From: Setophaga petechia
Lineage: Eukaryota; Chordata; Aves; Passeriformes; Parulidae
DNA: 64,000 nucleotides
Assembly: GCA_024362935.1 (NCBI GenBank)
Contig: JANCRA010000003.1
Location: forward strand, 9,042,001 to 9,106,000
Reading direction: 5' to 3'
Part shown: positions 12,525-25,934 of the stretch, one piece after another
Layout of the letters: each line of letters opens with the position of its first letter
Numbering within the stretch: the first letter of the stretch is position 1
Notes under the pieces: generated by a model
Databases searched by the model: none
Told to the model about the DNA's origin: nothing
What the model saw: only the letters and a program-made list of their open reading frames with translations
Position numbers and translations under genes: made by a program

Positions 12525-14129
12525 CATATTGGCTTCTCCTCAAGCAAATATTCCTGGGAAGAAGTAAAAAAGACATACAACACTTGCAAGCTATCACTGC
12601 ACAAGCCCAGGAGATTCCTCACTGAAGAACCATATAAAAGAAAACTGTCACAGAGCCAAAATATTCTCCTGTGACAGCCAAGCTTCTTGCAAGTTCCCAA
12701 ATAAGGCCATGACTTTAAAGAGTGTGTCTTTTCAAAGCCTCATTGATTTTCATTGCCTGGTGAAGAGGCACATTGTTAACGTGCCTGGGTGTGCTGATAT
12801 TCCAGCAGGATGAGATGGGCACAGCTCAGGGTTCCAAAGCCTGGTTTACAGAGGGAATGAACCAGATAATCACAGGAAGCTCCTAAAGGCTGACAGCCCT
12901 GCTCTGGCCACTATTTGGGAGTGATTCCTGGGGCAAACTCAAACTAGAAGGAGTGAAGATGCCAGCAGGAACAGCCAGCATTTCCTAGCACTCTGGGAAC
13001 AGACCTCAAGTGAATTTTGAAGCACAATATTATGTTCCACCTCACTTTCCAAAGTTCAGAGGCTTTTGCATCAAAGTTAGGGTTCTTGTTAAAGTTCAGG
13101 ACATGGTTTGGAGAATTTCTCTGTTCTTCAGATACCAGATTACTCCTATTCAGAGAAAGAAATAAAGAAAGGAAAAAAACCTCAAGCTATGGAATTGCAT
13201 AATCTTTGCTGCATCTAGTTCATATTTACCATCCACTCCTCTGCTCAAGGCTCTCCAGCATTTTCAATGTGGCAAATTCTTGAAAATCATCAGGTGCTTC
13301 AGTTCAAGTTTTGCACTTGAATCACAGCACTGTTTCACACAATTCTTTGAAAACAATGTCCATGCTTATAAAACACCCTTCACAAAGACTTGGGAGGCTC
13401 AGCCACTCCAGCTACCCCACCTTCACAGTTATGGTGTGTCCATTCCCCTAATAATCATACAGCAAAAAATATACTCACAGAACTTCACGGCCACCAAGAG
13501 AAAAGGAAGCAAAGCAGTGAGAAAGTGTGTCAGTAGAGCCTGTGTGTATTGAGGGCATGAGCTACTCAGGTGATGCTGCTCTGTAGTACTACTGAGGCAC
13601 AGAGCAGACAAAAAGCCAGAGGGAAAGAGTACAAGCCCAAGCCAAGCAATACATCCCAGCTGCACCTAAACACCAAGAAAATCAAAATTGGTGGTATGTG
13701 ACTTTAAGCAACTCCCACAAAGCTCATTTCTTCTGTCCATGTGCTGAGCAGCCCAACAGTGTGGGTGGAAGCAGCGTGTCTCTTGCACAAAGGGCTGACC
13801 TGAAGTGAGTTCCCACCCTCTCCACCTTGATCACACATTCACACTCCTGTCTTCACCTGCGGAGCACCATGCAGCCACAAATCAGGTGAAAAGTTGACTA
13901 AGCCAACAGAAAACTGATGAATTTCCTTTGCCTGGATTAACAAATTAACAAAACATCCCACAACAAAATGAACTCAGGAACTGCCACAAGAGGAGAGCAG
14001 TGGGAAAGTCTTTCTAGAGCAAAGGGGCAATAAATACATAATTACACTCATTTAGGCCTAACTAATAAACTGTCCTGTAAGGTTTATCTGCATGAGAAAA
14101 CTCTAGAAAGGTAATCTGAATTAACATTT

Positions 14130-14345
14130 CTGTAATGAATGAAACCACATTAGATCCCTGCAGACACACTCATTATTAATTAAATCAACCCTATTTCATA
14201 TTTGGTATCATTTACTGTGATGTGAATTAAGCTTAATCAAATTAAGGTCACTTGAATGCTGAATCAGATAATATATACAATGGTTTAATTTAGTTTACCT
14301 AATTTACTTTACATTCACATTTTTGGTGACTTGGATTAGTTTTCC
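14130..14345. promoter_or_regulatory. AT-rich block with clustered homeodomain-type sites
   Basis: The stretch carries many TAAT/ATTA cores, ATTATTAATTAAATCA at 14172-14187, the 12-bp palindrome ATTAAGCTTAAT at 14226-14237, and an AGGTCA half-site just after it. Such composition is typical of conserved vertebrate noncoding enhancers, but AT-rich DNA also gives these motifs by chance. Conservation cannot be judged from one sequence. Confidence 0.25.
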
Positions 14346-17046
14346 TTCAAATCCTTGCTCAGACAGCTTTAGAATAGAGAGAGACAGGAAAAACCTGAGG
14401 AGATGCTGCAAAAATTCTCCCCATAATCAGCAGTTTTGAGCTGTCAATGAATTCACCCCCCAGGAGAGGGGTACTCAAAGCTGTGCATCCCACTGAGGAC
14501 ACTGCCAGGGCTGCTGCATGCTCAATATCCATAAAGGGTCTCCTTGTCTCTGTCTTCACTAAAGTTCCCTGTCCCTGTCTTCACTGAAGTTCCTCTGGTG
14601 CCCAGAGGCTGCAGAGAAAATCAGACCCTGGAAGTCTTCACTTCATCCTCCTGCACTGCAAGGGCTGAACAGATGTTGATGGGCCATGAGAAATGCATGT
14701 CCTGAAGGAAAATGCGACAATCCTCAAGGAAGCTGAAGCATTTGATGTGGTTATTTTTTAAATAGCAGGTCACGAAAATATTTGACATGTTTTTTACTGT
14801 TGGGAAAACACAGCAGTTATCAAAGTTCTTGTTTGTAAGGAAATAACAAAAAATCATAAAAGCCTGCTTCTTTAGGCAGACATGTTAAATTGAGATGCCA
14901 TGTTTATTCACAGTTTTAAGGTCTTCTCATTTTGCTTACCCTGCTCCAACACTTAAAAAGTCATCACTGAGTCTTCTAGCAAACTCCTTTCACATTCCTC
15001 TTACGTGACTATGCTTTTTACCATTAAAGAGATTTTTCTGTCTACACAGATGTGCATACAAATGCACTCTGTCGTATTTAGGGCACCAGTCATCTAATAT
15101 TTTCTGTGATGCAGGTACCATCTGTGAAACTGAGCTGCAGTTCAGGCCTATCATACTGAGATGGGTGCTGGGAAATCAGAGATGGAAATTGATATTAGAT
15201 TATAATCCTACTGCATTCAAATAGAAGTCAAGGGCTCTAGCAAGGTCAGACTCAACCTTTAATACCCAGGCATACCTTTAAATATTTTTTCAGGGAACCT
15301 TCAGCTGTGTTGTTTGTTTTTCAGTGTCCTCTCAGGATTATCATCTTTTAAGGGTCACAAAAGGTGTCCAAACCTCTGAAGCAAAAGGATGATGAGGAGG
15401 CCCTGATAGCAACAACAGATGACAGCTGGCATCAGGGTGCAACTAAGGTTGCAGTGACAGACTTTGACCAAAGTGACAAAGAGCTCAGAGACTGGAGACC
15501 ATAGAAAGCATTCCTGGGTGAGGAAAAAGGACTATTTTTTTAGCAATTTAGCATGGAAGTCCTGAGCAAACCACTGGGTTAATCAGACCATGCAGTGATG
15601 TAAATGTGAGCTCTTGCAAGGATGGAATCCGCACTGTGAGGAGGGTCAGACACGGAGCATCATTTCCACTTGGGCTGTCCTGCTGCCTTGTGGAGCATCA
15701 GAGCCTTCTCTGCCACTCCCTCTGGTGCTGACAGACATTCACACAGCTCCTTGGGGAACTGATTCAGGAGACTGAGCCAGCTGGAAAGTGGAAGAACTGA
15801 CTAAACCAGACCTGCCCCCGTACTCAGGGCAGCAGTAACATCTAAATGCTCACGCAAGGCATTCACCCTGCACACCTCTGAACACACTTCTTGGCTTGAG
15901 AAATGTCCTTGTGTGCCTTTATTGCTCTTACAAACTTGTTTCCACATTCCCTAGCTTGCTGGCTCAGTGTCCCTTCTGCTATTTCTGTAACACTCTCATA
16001 TTTAATACCATGAAATTTTAAAATAGTATGCTGGCTCAGGCTTTTTGAGCTCCTGCAAAGAGTTGCAGTCGTGCAGTTCCAGCACTATTTTTATTTAGCA
16101 AGCCAGGACAGAAGAGACAAGCAGGCCCTTGCAGCTCACCCTTGGGTCACATCTTGAGGAATATAAAATGAGGAGGGCATTCCCTGGGGTCAACACAACA
16201 AGCCCTGGGGGACTCCCCTAGTAAGACACACACACTTCTCAGCTACACTAAACACACTGACCATCTTTCTGCTCCCTTCTTATTTCTACTTTTGCTTGTG
16301 AACCCCTGAAAGGGAAGGACCCACCTCAGCTTCTCACCAGGATGGCTCTGGCAGCCCCAGCCCTCCACACTGCTTCCCAGCAAACCTGCTCCTTGTACCA
16401 CCTCCCACCTCCTCTGCTCCCCCAAGGGACTTCCTGACAGGTTTTCAGGTAATAATTGTCCATTGGGGTTGGAGTGGGGCATTTTAAACAAGATGCTTAT
16501 ATTCCTATTTGTCTATGTTAAAGATGAGGACTTCCATACAGAGGACAGGAATAATTTTTGTCTCCCCTCCTAAAAGCTCCAAATTTCCCCTGTTGAGTTC
16601 TGCCCTAAATGAAGAAGAGAGCCTTGACAGCTCCATCAGAGCCCAAGCCCTTCAACACTTGCATGTACACTTAAATTGATCACGGTCAGTGGGCCCAGCA
16701 CAATGGCCATTAGGTTCCCAAAGCCCCAGGATGCTGTGCCCAGTAATCAGGTCAGGAATGTGAACAAGTCCTTTCAAGATTAAGGCCTTAATGCTGTAGC
16801 ATCAGCCAGCTTTCTCCCTGCCTCCAGCATTACATGTGGGCATCTGAAATCCCCAAGGATGGAGGCTGATGGCTCCAGGCTGACCTGCAGGTACAGGCAA
16901 GTGCCTGTGGCCCGCTCCTGGGTGTGTGATGAACCAGACATCCCTGGGCATCACCTTGTAATGAGTAGAAAAGTTGTCCATTTTTTTAAAAGGTTGCAGA
17001 GTTCACAAGTTAAACCAGTTGCTGCCAAGTCGGAGTTCTAACTATT

Positions 17047-17612
17047 TGTTGTTAATAATTTCATGTTGCAATCCCCTGTTGTTAATAGTTTTCATTTAAT
17101 TACCTGTTCTTGATGGTTAGAAATCCCCCTTTGTCGAGTATCCCCCTGGTGCTTCCTGGAAGATGGCACCTGGGACTGTGAGGAAGAGGTGACATCGGGG
17201 TTGGCATGCAAATGAGGAAACACCTCACCAAATCTAGCAGGAAAAACCCCTAAAAACAATGAGCTACCATGGAATTGACAGATCTAAGTGATGTCTAGAC
17301 GTGAGGAACAGAATCCAGTATCTGCTAAGACCCTTTTTACCCCTCACCCTAGCCTAACAGGTGTCGGCTAGAAAGAGGACCTCAAATGTCAAAGCAAAAC
17401 ACAGAGGATCTCCTGATGCTCTTGTGAGGATGGAAGCCCCAGCTCTGCCTGCAGACCAGTGGACACAGCTGCACTCTTCCTTCTCCTCCGTGCCACTCCT
17501 GGGAGCAGCAGTGGCATGAGCGCGACCCATCGGCTCTTCCCACCCGAGCCGACTTTTAATAAAGGCATTAAAAAGGAGAAAGATCTCCTGCCCTATTTAT
17601 TTCAACCCCTCA
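17047..17612 (+). mobile_element. LTR-like element, possible solo LTR
   Basis: The segment begins with a repeated TGTTGTTAATA motif (17047 and 17077). In its 3' part it has a GC-rich stretch, then TTTTAATAAAGGCATT with an AATAAA signal at 17558-17563, then GGAGAAAGATCTCC, and it finishes near CCTATTTATTTCAACCCCTCA. Poly(A) signal, short R/U5-like tail and TG...CA ends are what an endogenous retroviral LTR would show. No clean target-site duplication is visible and I do not recognise the family. No internal gag, pol or env sequence is adjacent. Confidence 0.45.
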
Positions 17613-19549
17613 CCATGGCAGCCTTGGAGACAGCTGTGTGTGGTTCTGGATGCTGTGAGCTAACATCTGACAGTTCAGCACCAAATAAGCACAAAGCCAA
17701 GAGGTAGCAGGTCGGGCCCTGGGAGCATCCATCACAACACTGGGCCACCAGTGGAATCTGAGCTGGTGCCGGGAGCTGTGGATCACTCTGGTGACAGCTG
17801 ACAAAGCAGCACCTCCAATGGACAATACTGCACGTGCCAAAGGGTGATAAAGGGATGTAACTCCTTGTTCCACCTACTCAAAGGTGGTTCTTACTACCAG
17901 ACAAGCAAGACAGCAAACAGCAACAGATAAAGAACATTTTATTAAGCATACAGGTAAAATGAACATGTAAGTCCGTCTTTTTGCTCTTCTACTTACTAAA
18001 GTAGAAGAGAAAGAAAGTCAAAGAAACTAATTGCCTGAGAAGGCTGCTTTATTTGGAAGATACAACCCTCATCTCTCAACATAACAGCTGTGGCATCAAA
18101 AATGATGACTTACATTCACCTAGGTAATGTATTTCATTAATGAAAAAAAAGATTAGCATGCAAATGTGTTGCAGCGCTCAACACTAATTCATGATGAAGT
18201 CATAATATTAAAGCTACCTCATTCTGTCAAAATGTACTCGTCCAGCATTTCTCATTTAGAATCAAAAATGCTTTTCAAAAAGAAATTCACAGATTATCTC
18301 AAATCCCACTACTGTTTGGCAGGTGGGAGCTAGAATGACAGACAAAACAGCCATGTAATAAAATAATTTTAGTATCAAAAGTATTTTAACTGGGTAATAA
18401 GAACAGTAGGGAGCTAACAGGAATAGGTACACACACAAACTGCATGAAATATGTGCATATGAGGATGATTTTAACCTGCCTTGCTTCTGATTTTTAAAAT
18501 TTTGTAGACATCTTTTGATATCCTCTGGACCACGAACCACGAATTGAACAGTGCTAGCCTGTTCAGTGCTGAAGACATATTCCTGCTCACATGTAACAGA
18601 CATTTCCAACTGCAGCTTTTACACTTGAATTTACTAATTTAAGCTATCCTTTCATCCTGGGCACTCAGCAGCCCTGGGTGTGTTGAGCTGTTCCTGCAGC
18701 ATGCAGGCACACACCCTCGGAACATTGCTGCAGCTGAGCTCCTGAACCGTGTACAGCTGGGGAAAGAAAAGCAGTCAGCGTGCAATTAAAGGGATTATGG
18801 TGGCCATGGCCCTGCTTCTTGTTAATGCCATTTCACTGCATTTTCTAGATCTCCTCATTACTGAGGGAGTGGCTTACTGACAAGGGATAAAGGCAGGAAG
18901 CTGCACACATGCTGACTAAGAAGCAGCGAATGATGGGAATGGGAAAAGAAGAAAAGGGAGGAAGGAATGAATGGATGGCAATACATAATGAACTTTGCTG
19001 TAATGCTTAGCATTTACTACAGAGATGCTTGTCATCCTCAGAAATGATTTTTGAACAGGGCACTCCAATCCAGCAAAGCAAGGACTTCACCAGGACCAAA
19101 CTTAAGCCTTAAATCCAGTGCTAGACTGAGACCCGGCTACTTAATCATCTTAATTCCCTCTCAGGTAAGAATTGTCATCCTCCAGCAGATAAAGCAATGA
19201 TGCCAAAAAGGCTAAGGGATTTAGCAGCTGCAGACCAGCCCAGGAAGGACAGCATGCCTGCACCATGGAGCTCACCCCAACAACAAGGACTGGGGCTGGC
19301 CAGCCTTGCTGCAGAAACACAAACTGCTGGAGCATCTCCCTGTGCCTGCACCCGTGGCACACTGTGAGTCACTGTACTACACAGCCTGCTTTGCTTTTTT
19401 TTTAATCTTTTACTCTCTTTTCACAGAAAAAGATGTCTATCCATCCTGACACCTATGTGAAGCTGAAGAAAGACAGAAATACAACTGTGAGATCTCAAGT
19501 TACAGGAATGACACCTACTGCCTGGGAAATGAACTGCTCACCTAAACGA
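17613..19549. other. Noncoding stretch, inferred EVL intron 1
   Basis: No exon or RNA gene is supported. The part at about 18050-18260 looks like compositionally ordinary single-copy DNA and contains an overlapping octamer pair, listed separately. A 115-codon minus-strand frame at 18262-18609 has no splice sites or recognisable domain. Confidence 0.4.
18152..18165. promoter_or_regulatory. Overlapping head-to-head POU octamer motif
   Basis: ATTAGCATGCAAAT combines a perfect octamer ATGCAAAT on the plus strand with the variant octamer ATGCTAAT on the minus strand. They overlap over the central ATGC in a near-palindrome. POU-domain factors bind such sites, sometimes as dimers. Function here is inference. 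Confidence 0.3.
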
Positions 19550-19832
19550 GATGGAACTCAGTGGTGAGGAGCTTCCACAGAGCAAACCAGCACGTGGACA
19601 TGGGCCAGCAATGTGTGCTCACAGCCCAGAAAGCCAGTTGAATCCTGGGCTGCATCAAGAAAGGGTTGGCCAGCAGGTAGGGGGAGGTGATTCTGCCCCT
19701 CTTTTTCATTCTGTGAGACCCCACCTGCAGTGCTGCACCCAGCTCTGGGGTCCCCAGCACAGGGAACTGGGACTTGTTGGAGTGATTTTTAAAGTCCCTT
19801 TCAACCCAAACCATTCAGTGATTCTACAAAAC
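19550..19832 (+). mobile_element. CR1 LINE fragment with internal deletion
   Basis: The left part follows the CR1 3' coding/UTR region: GGCTGCATCAAGAAAGGGTT, GGTGATTCTGCCCCTC, GTGAGACCCCACCTGCAGTG, CAGCTCTGGGGTCCCCAGCA, ACTTGTTGGAGTG. It then jumps straight to the terminal AAGTCCCTTTCAACCCAAAC plus ATTCAGTGATTCTA. Several hundred bases of the usual CR1 3' region are missing between the two parts. Confidence 0.88.
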
Positions 19833-22800
19833 AGGTCCAGCCCCAGTGCTGACTGCGAGGGTGATCACATGAAAACCCACAGAAAATTCAGTCAGGGAGG
19901 GAGGTTCAGTGATCTAAAAATGGTGTTTAATTCCTGATAAACAGTATATAGAACTCAGGGCAGGTAGAAACACCTCAATCACAAACTCAGGTGAAAAGTA
20001 TCTTTTTTGGACCAGGAACATGATTAGTAGTTAAAAAATGCTCGTCCATATCAGCAGCTATGCTACACAGTTTGTACCTCAAAGCACTAGGGAGCCTGCA
20101 GTGCGAGGGTCTGCAGAGCACAAGAGGAAGAACAGCAGCAGCATCCCAGTAATATAAATATTTTTATCTGTAGTAATAGCATTCCCTGAAGAAATGGTTT
20201 CTTGAGCATTTCTGGTGTCAGGGAACACTGCCACAACTTAACTTCTATATACATCTTTTGCATATGGAAAGTGAATTTTCTTCTCTTCTGTCTTTCTATG
20301 TAAAGACTTCATGACCCAGCTCATCCTACCAAACCACAAGTGGCTAAATCAGCACAGCTGAGGGGAACAAGAATGGGAACTCAGGAGAAATGTATAAACT
20401 AACACTGAACTTGAAACAAATGTAATGCTTGAATGCCTGCATCAAGAAGGAAAGTCAAAAGTTTCTGGTGGCCACATGTCTCTGCAACTTTAGGACTGTG
20501 GAATATCCAGTGAAATGTAATGCTGCACTGCTTGTTGCTGTATTACAGAATAACACTCTGGATAGTCAGAAATGTGAAAGTTTCCAGGTTCAAATGTTTG
20601 GTAAGGACTTGCCCACTCTCTCTCCTCTGACTAATAAAGATAGCTATCCTTAATGCTCCTACATCTCTCAAATGAGGAATAATTTTGGAGAGACTGTCAA
20701 TAATATTCCAAGCTTTTGCCCAATGCAAAAATGCAAAGTCTCACAGGAAGAAGCATTCTGCTGTGCTAAATACACCAGAAATGTGGGGAAAAAATAATTA
20801 AACTGTTTTCAATTCCATAGGGTCATAACCTGGACTGAAACACACTTGGAATGTTACTGGGTGATGTGCACACACACCCATGAACCTGGAGCTGTCACAG
20901 GAAAAACGTGCCAGGTGAACCATGAGGTTCCTACAGCGCAGGGCAGAGCTGTCCCAGCAGCCCAGATCCTGGGAACAGCCTGCCCTTACCCTGCAAAGCT
21001 AACAGGAGCAAGGTGGATTAACCCAGGCAAGGCTGGGTGCTGCCATGGCTTGCACCCTGTCTGGAGGTCTGGTGTCTTCTCCCTGGGCTGCACTGTGACA
21101 GGGACAAGGGCTTTAGGGGTGTGCTGATCAAGTGTGCTGTGCTGGTTTTCAGTCCTTTCCCCTCATTAGGGCACATCAGATCAAAAAGCAGATGAAATGG
21201 AAGTCTTGGGTAGGTGACTGCAGACAAAATCTGCCCGAGGGCGAACAACAGGCCCAGACAAGGAGCAGTGGCACAGTTCCTCCACCTCTCCTCCCTGCTC
21301 CTGAGAAACTGAGCCCAGGCCACAAGGCTGAGAAAAAGAAAAAGGAGGAGAAGCACTGTGGGTCCCTTGAGTTCTGCCAAGTGATGACTATGAGGAAACC
21401 AAAATATACATGGGGGCAATACCAATGTACAGCTGGGGCAGTTTTTGCTGCTTACCTACTGCATAACACACAAGGACAACTCAAAACATCAGTGAGATTT
21501 TCTTAAATGTAAATAAAGAGTGGATGAGATAATTCTATGGTTCTGATTCAGCAAAAAACCCTGATATATTCATAATGACCTTCTCAAAAAAAGAAAACCT
21601 GCAGGTCATTCAACTAATTTTATTTCAACTTATTCTATTTCAATTCTGTAATTATTAGGATTAAAAATTAGTGATAATTAATTTCACTTTGGCAGCAGTT
21701 TTAGAAACATTTTCTAAAGAGGTTCCATACTGCTCCTTACACAGTGCTCAGAACTGAGAGAAGCTACGACATAACAAGAAAAAGGAAAGAAATCATGAAA
21801 CTTGCAAGATACAGAAAATCATTTGAAACTGAATTGTGTTTGCACTTTGGAAAGATTTGTATGATTTCTTACAAGAAATACAAATATTTAAAGTAAAATA
21901 CTTCAAAACAGAGAAGTACTGCCCAAAGAAGTAGCCAGCCATGTGCAGACAGACTATGCAGGCACCTTGAATTGTGACACACTTTAATGGAGCTGTTCTG
22001 TATCAGTGGATCTGTTGTTTAACATGGTCTGAGTGACCCAGGAACAGACAGAAGGGACACACCACACAAACCCACTGAGTTAAACAGACCTGTGCACATC
22101 TGAAAGATTATCTTCAGCCTCAGTCACACCACTACAAAATATAAGACAAAAATACCCAAAAAATGAGGAAATGCACAAAAATATGTCCAGGATCTATGCT
22201 TTATTTTAGAGAGTGGGAAAAAAAGTTGAAAGTATACAGAACAACAGCATGAAAGAGGCACAGCTGGCCTGCCTGTTCCACAGCCTGGCAGTCAGGGTAC
22301 ACTGATGGGAGCCCAGCATTGCCAATGGAACAACTGCTGCCTTTACAGGGCCAGAGCCAGCATGGCACAACCTTCAGTGGAGCTCCAAAATCTCCTGGCA
22401 AGGAGTTTGTCTGCAGCTAGAGATTACCTAGCCCTCTAAGAGCAAGGATGAGCTAACAAAGCAATGTTCTGTCAGCAGCATAGTACCCACACTTGGGATT
22501 CTGCTGACCAAACCATGACAGGCAAAGGGCTGGGAGCTTTCCTACTGAGAAAACACTGCCAGATCTGCGTGCAGTGACAGCTTGAAAGGCTGCAAACCTA
22601 AACATATCCAAGGCAAGGCTGTGGAGGGTGCTCTGACAGCTCCCAGCTGACCCCAGGAACACACAGCCACACACACCAGCACACAGCAGGAGTCAGAACA
22701 TGGCAGGACAGAGCCTTCGAATGAAACAAAAATTAGCTAAGTTACAGGCATATTGCTCCAGCTCAGAAATCAATTGCTAAGTCACAAGGTTAAATTATAT

Positions 22801-25689
22801 TTTATAGCCAACCTGATTTTATTATCCATCTCAGGATGTGCTCCTGCTTTTCTGCTGGAAACACTGAGCCACAAAGTCCACCAGCCCAGTGAGACTGGTA
22901 ATCCCAATTTTGATGACATTATAAATAAAAACATAATGTTCTCTCTTGTTTTTTACAGATGTAAACAGAAAGAAATGGTAAAGAGAGAAAAGTTAGAAAA
23001 TAACACTGCATACATGCAACTCCAGTTACCCTCCATGCAAACTGAATGATTGGCAAGACTCTTGAGTTATCTCAGGAACTGCTTAATGAACAGAAAATGG
23101 GGAGGACACTGAAATGCTCAATACATTTTGTTTATTGGTACAAATGTAAAGACTTTGCTTGCTTATGTCTGAAAACAAAAGGGTTAAGAAGTATAATGTA
23201 TACCTTCCTGTTATTAAAACAGATTTATGCTATAAATATTCAGTTCTCTTTTTCTCAACATGTTGCTCCATCCATTTAAACTAGAGCTGAATACAACATA
23301 TTTTTCAGATTTCCAGTTGATAACTATATAAAAACCTCAGCACAAAAAGGGTGACTTTAGCTGAACTTTAAGGTGCTCAGTGACACTGTTTTCCCTCAGA
23401 ATTTCTATGCTGAACTCATTACCTTAGCTTGGATTAAAGCATGCTATACCACAAAAAAGTAAGGAGGTATAGTTTTAATCTGAATAATCCTGTTTAGAGG
23501 CTGGTTCCATCTCCAGATATTAACTGTATGTTCTGTTTAGAAAAATACTAAGTGCTTAAAGTGGGAAGCTTCTCCCCCCACCATTGCCTCAGGAGCACAG
23601 CACAGAGAGCAAATGCACACTCACTGCAGCCACAGCAAAAAGAGAGATGGATTTTTTCAGGGAGACACACAAAATGCTATGTCTGGTTTTTATTTTTAAG
23701 AATACTGAAACACAGATGCCTTATAAACTACAGGTATGACTAAGAAATTACAGGTTATGCTCTGTTGACAGAATGCAAAAATTTTATTTTCAACCACAGC
23801 AATATTCATAGACATTTTCCCAAACATGAGCTAATTCTGTTACTTCTAAGAATAAATGAATATCCACTGTCAAATAACCACTACATTTCTTGTACTAAAG
23901 CAGTATTTTTGTGTACTAAAAAATATTAACACCTCTGCACTTTAACATTTTCCACACAGGGAATCTAATCCATTTTTGAGGCAGAACATCTATTATAACC
24001 TGTTTTATTACTAAGGTGGCTGGTACACCCACTATTCACACACTTCATACCTTTGAGGTGAAGCCATAAAGAATTCTCAAAAAATTGAAACCATCACCTA
24101 AATGCAATAGTGCAAAGAATAGCACTGTAATCTGTTCACCACAAAAAGCAGCATAAATAAAACACACATGCTTAAGCAAATGTTTAAAGAAGGCTTTTAT
24201 TAAATGATTATGTAGCCTGCCAGGGTATTTTGGAATTATACAGCCTGTATTTATTAAACAAGAATTGTTATTGGAAAAGGCTTTAGGTGATTTACAGACA
24301 TATACTTACTGACAAGTACAATCTATTCAGTAATGTCTGTATATGCAAGGGGAAAAAAATCTGTAATGGAAGCATTTAAAAACAGGAATCAATTAAAAAA
24401 TCCAACAAAATAATAATGTGCATTAAGTATGAAAGTGGTATTTATAACAAAAGGCTACTTTAAGTGTGATGCACCTGCAGATGCCAAGTGTCATGTGGGG
24501 AAGCAGGAAAGGGCAGCTGCCCAAGGGCAGGACACACCCAGCAGCACTCCTGACCAGCTCGGGCTGCCTCATGTACAGCAGGGCCAGCCTGGCTGGTACC
24601 ACCTAGAGAGGCATCCCCCCATCACTGTCAAAAGGGAGGATATGGGGAAGTTCTGGAGCTTCTCCTGGAGTTAAGCTGCTTTTTCCTCCCAAAACACCCT
24701 GTGGCTGACCTCCCCTGCGAGTGCCCTAGCTCTCCTGGTGGGGATCACTCTGGGTACATTACAATACCCTAACTCACAGTCTGTCTTGGTGGGTCTTTGC
24801 CACTATTCCCTCTTCCAACAAAAAGTCCAACCACCAGCTGTGGAAGTTCATGTGGAGCAGAACATCTTCAATGGGAGGAACCCAACATGGCTGCAGCCTT
24901 CCAATCTGCCCATGGTGCCTCCCTGGGGTGAAAGGGGGGTTTATGAGCCAGTAAATCAACTTTCCTTCTTCCTGGGGAAAGAGCTCTAGCAACCCTTCTG
25001 CTTGGGGCAAGAGTTCTCCCAACTGTGCTCCTAAGTGAGCAGGAGGGAGAAGGGAAAACTTTCCCACCATCTGTTGTGTTTGATGACTTCTCCCCAGAGG
25101 TCTCTGACTCGCATTCTGATCACACCAGGTGAGACTGATGCAGGCACACCTTTTGTGTGGACACCAGAGACACATGGCCACCAGACACATGACACAGCAG
25201 GTCTGTGTGCTTCTGGCCCTCACCAAGAATGTAATTTTAAGCAAATGGGAAAAATTATTGGTAATGTAAATTACAAAAAATTGATGCATCCCCAAGCCTA
25301 CAACACACATGATAGTGCCAGAAGTAAATGTAGCTGTAAATGCAGGCAAAGCCTTTTCTGGACTCCCACTGCACTTGCTAGGAGCAATGCCAACCCTGCA
25401 ATTCAGGAATCAGGCACCACAGAAAGATATCTGGCTTCAAACTGTTATTTCCATTTTTAAGGTTTCCCAAAGCAATTTCACTTTGCTAAAGATAATTGTT
25501 AAGTGGGAAAATTCGCTAGTATTAAAGATGAATCAGGGACTGGGTTGCTCCGAGAAACTGACAGCTCAAGCGAACTCGAATAAATGAGGAAAGGGAGAGG
25601 TTTGGACGAGTATAAACCAAACCAAACATCGTTTCCCCTCCATCCTTCCACCAGGAAATTGGGTTGGTGAGGCTTTTTTGCCCTTCCTT
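19833..25689. other. Noncoding stretch, inferred EVL intron 1
   Basis: No exon, RNA gene or known repeat is recognised in about 5.9 kb. A 191-codon minus-strand open frame at 24774-25349 is the longest outside the GC-rich parts, but it has no recognisable domain, and a 141-codon frame overlaps it on the other strand. GC content begins to climb near 25690. Confidence 0.4.
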
Positions 25690-25934
25690 TCACAGCTGAC
25701 AAATGGACCTCGGGAAAACTACGAGCTGTAGCACCCGCTGCCCGAGGAGAGGGAGACTGGGAGATCCGGCACGGATCTCCCATGCTGGATGCCATGCTGG
25801 ATGCTCCTGAGAAATATCCCATCTCCGCTCCCCCGGTGCCCTCCTCGATCCCCTCCTCGCACACCGCTCTCCCCGCCCGACCAAGTGCTCGCCGTCCCCC
25901 CGGGCTGCACGGCCCGGCCCTACCGGGCGGATCC

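Larger units (their letters stand above)
8736..17046. other. Long noncoding stretch, inferred EVL intron 1
   Basis: About 8.3 kb with no exon or RNA gene that I can support. It contains a CA-type microsatellite (10051-10086), an imperfect hairpin (12480-12524) and an AT-rich block with homeodomain-like sites (about 14130-14345), listed separately. Open frames of 100-130 codons around 11364-11797 overlap one another on both strands and have no splice context. Confidence 0.4.
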
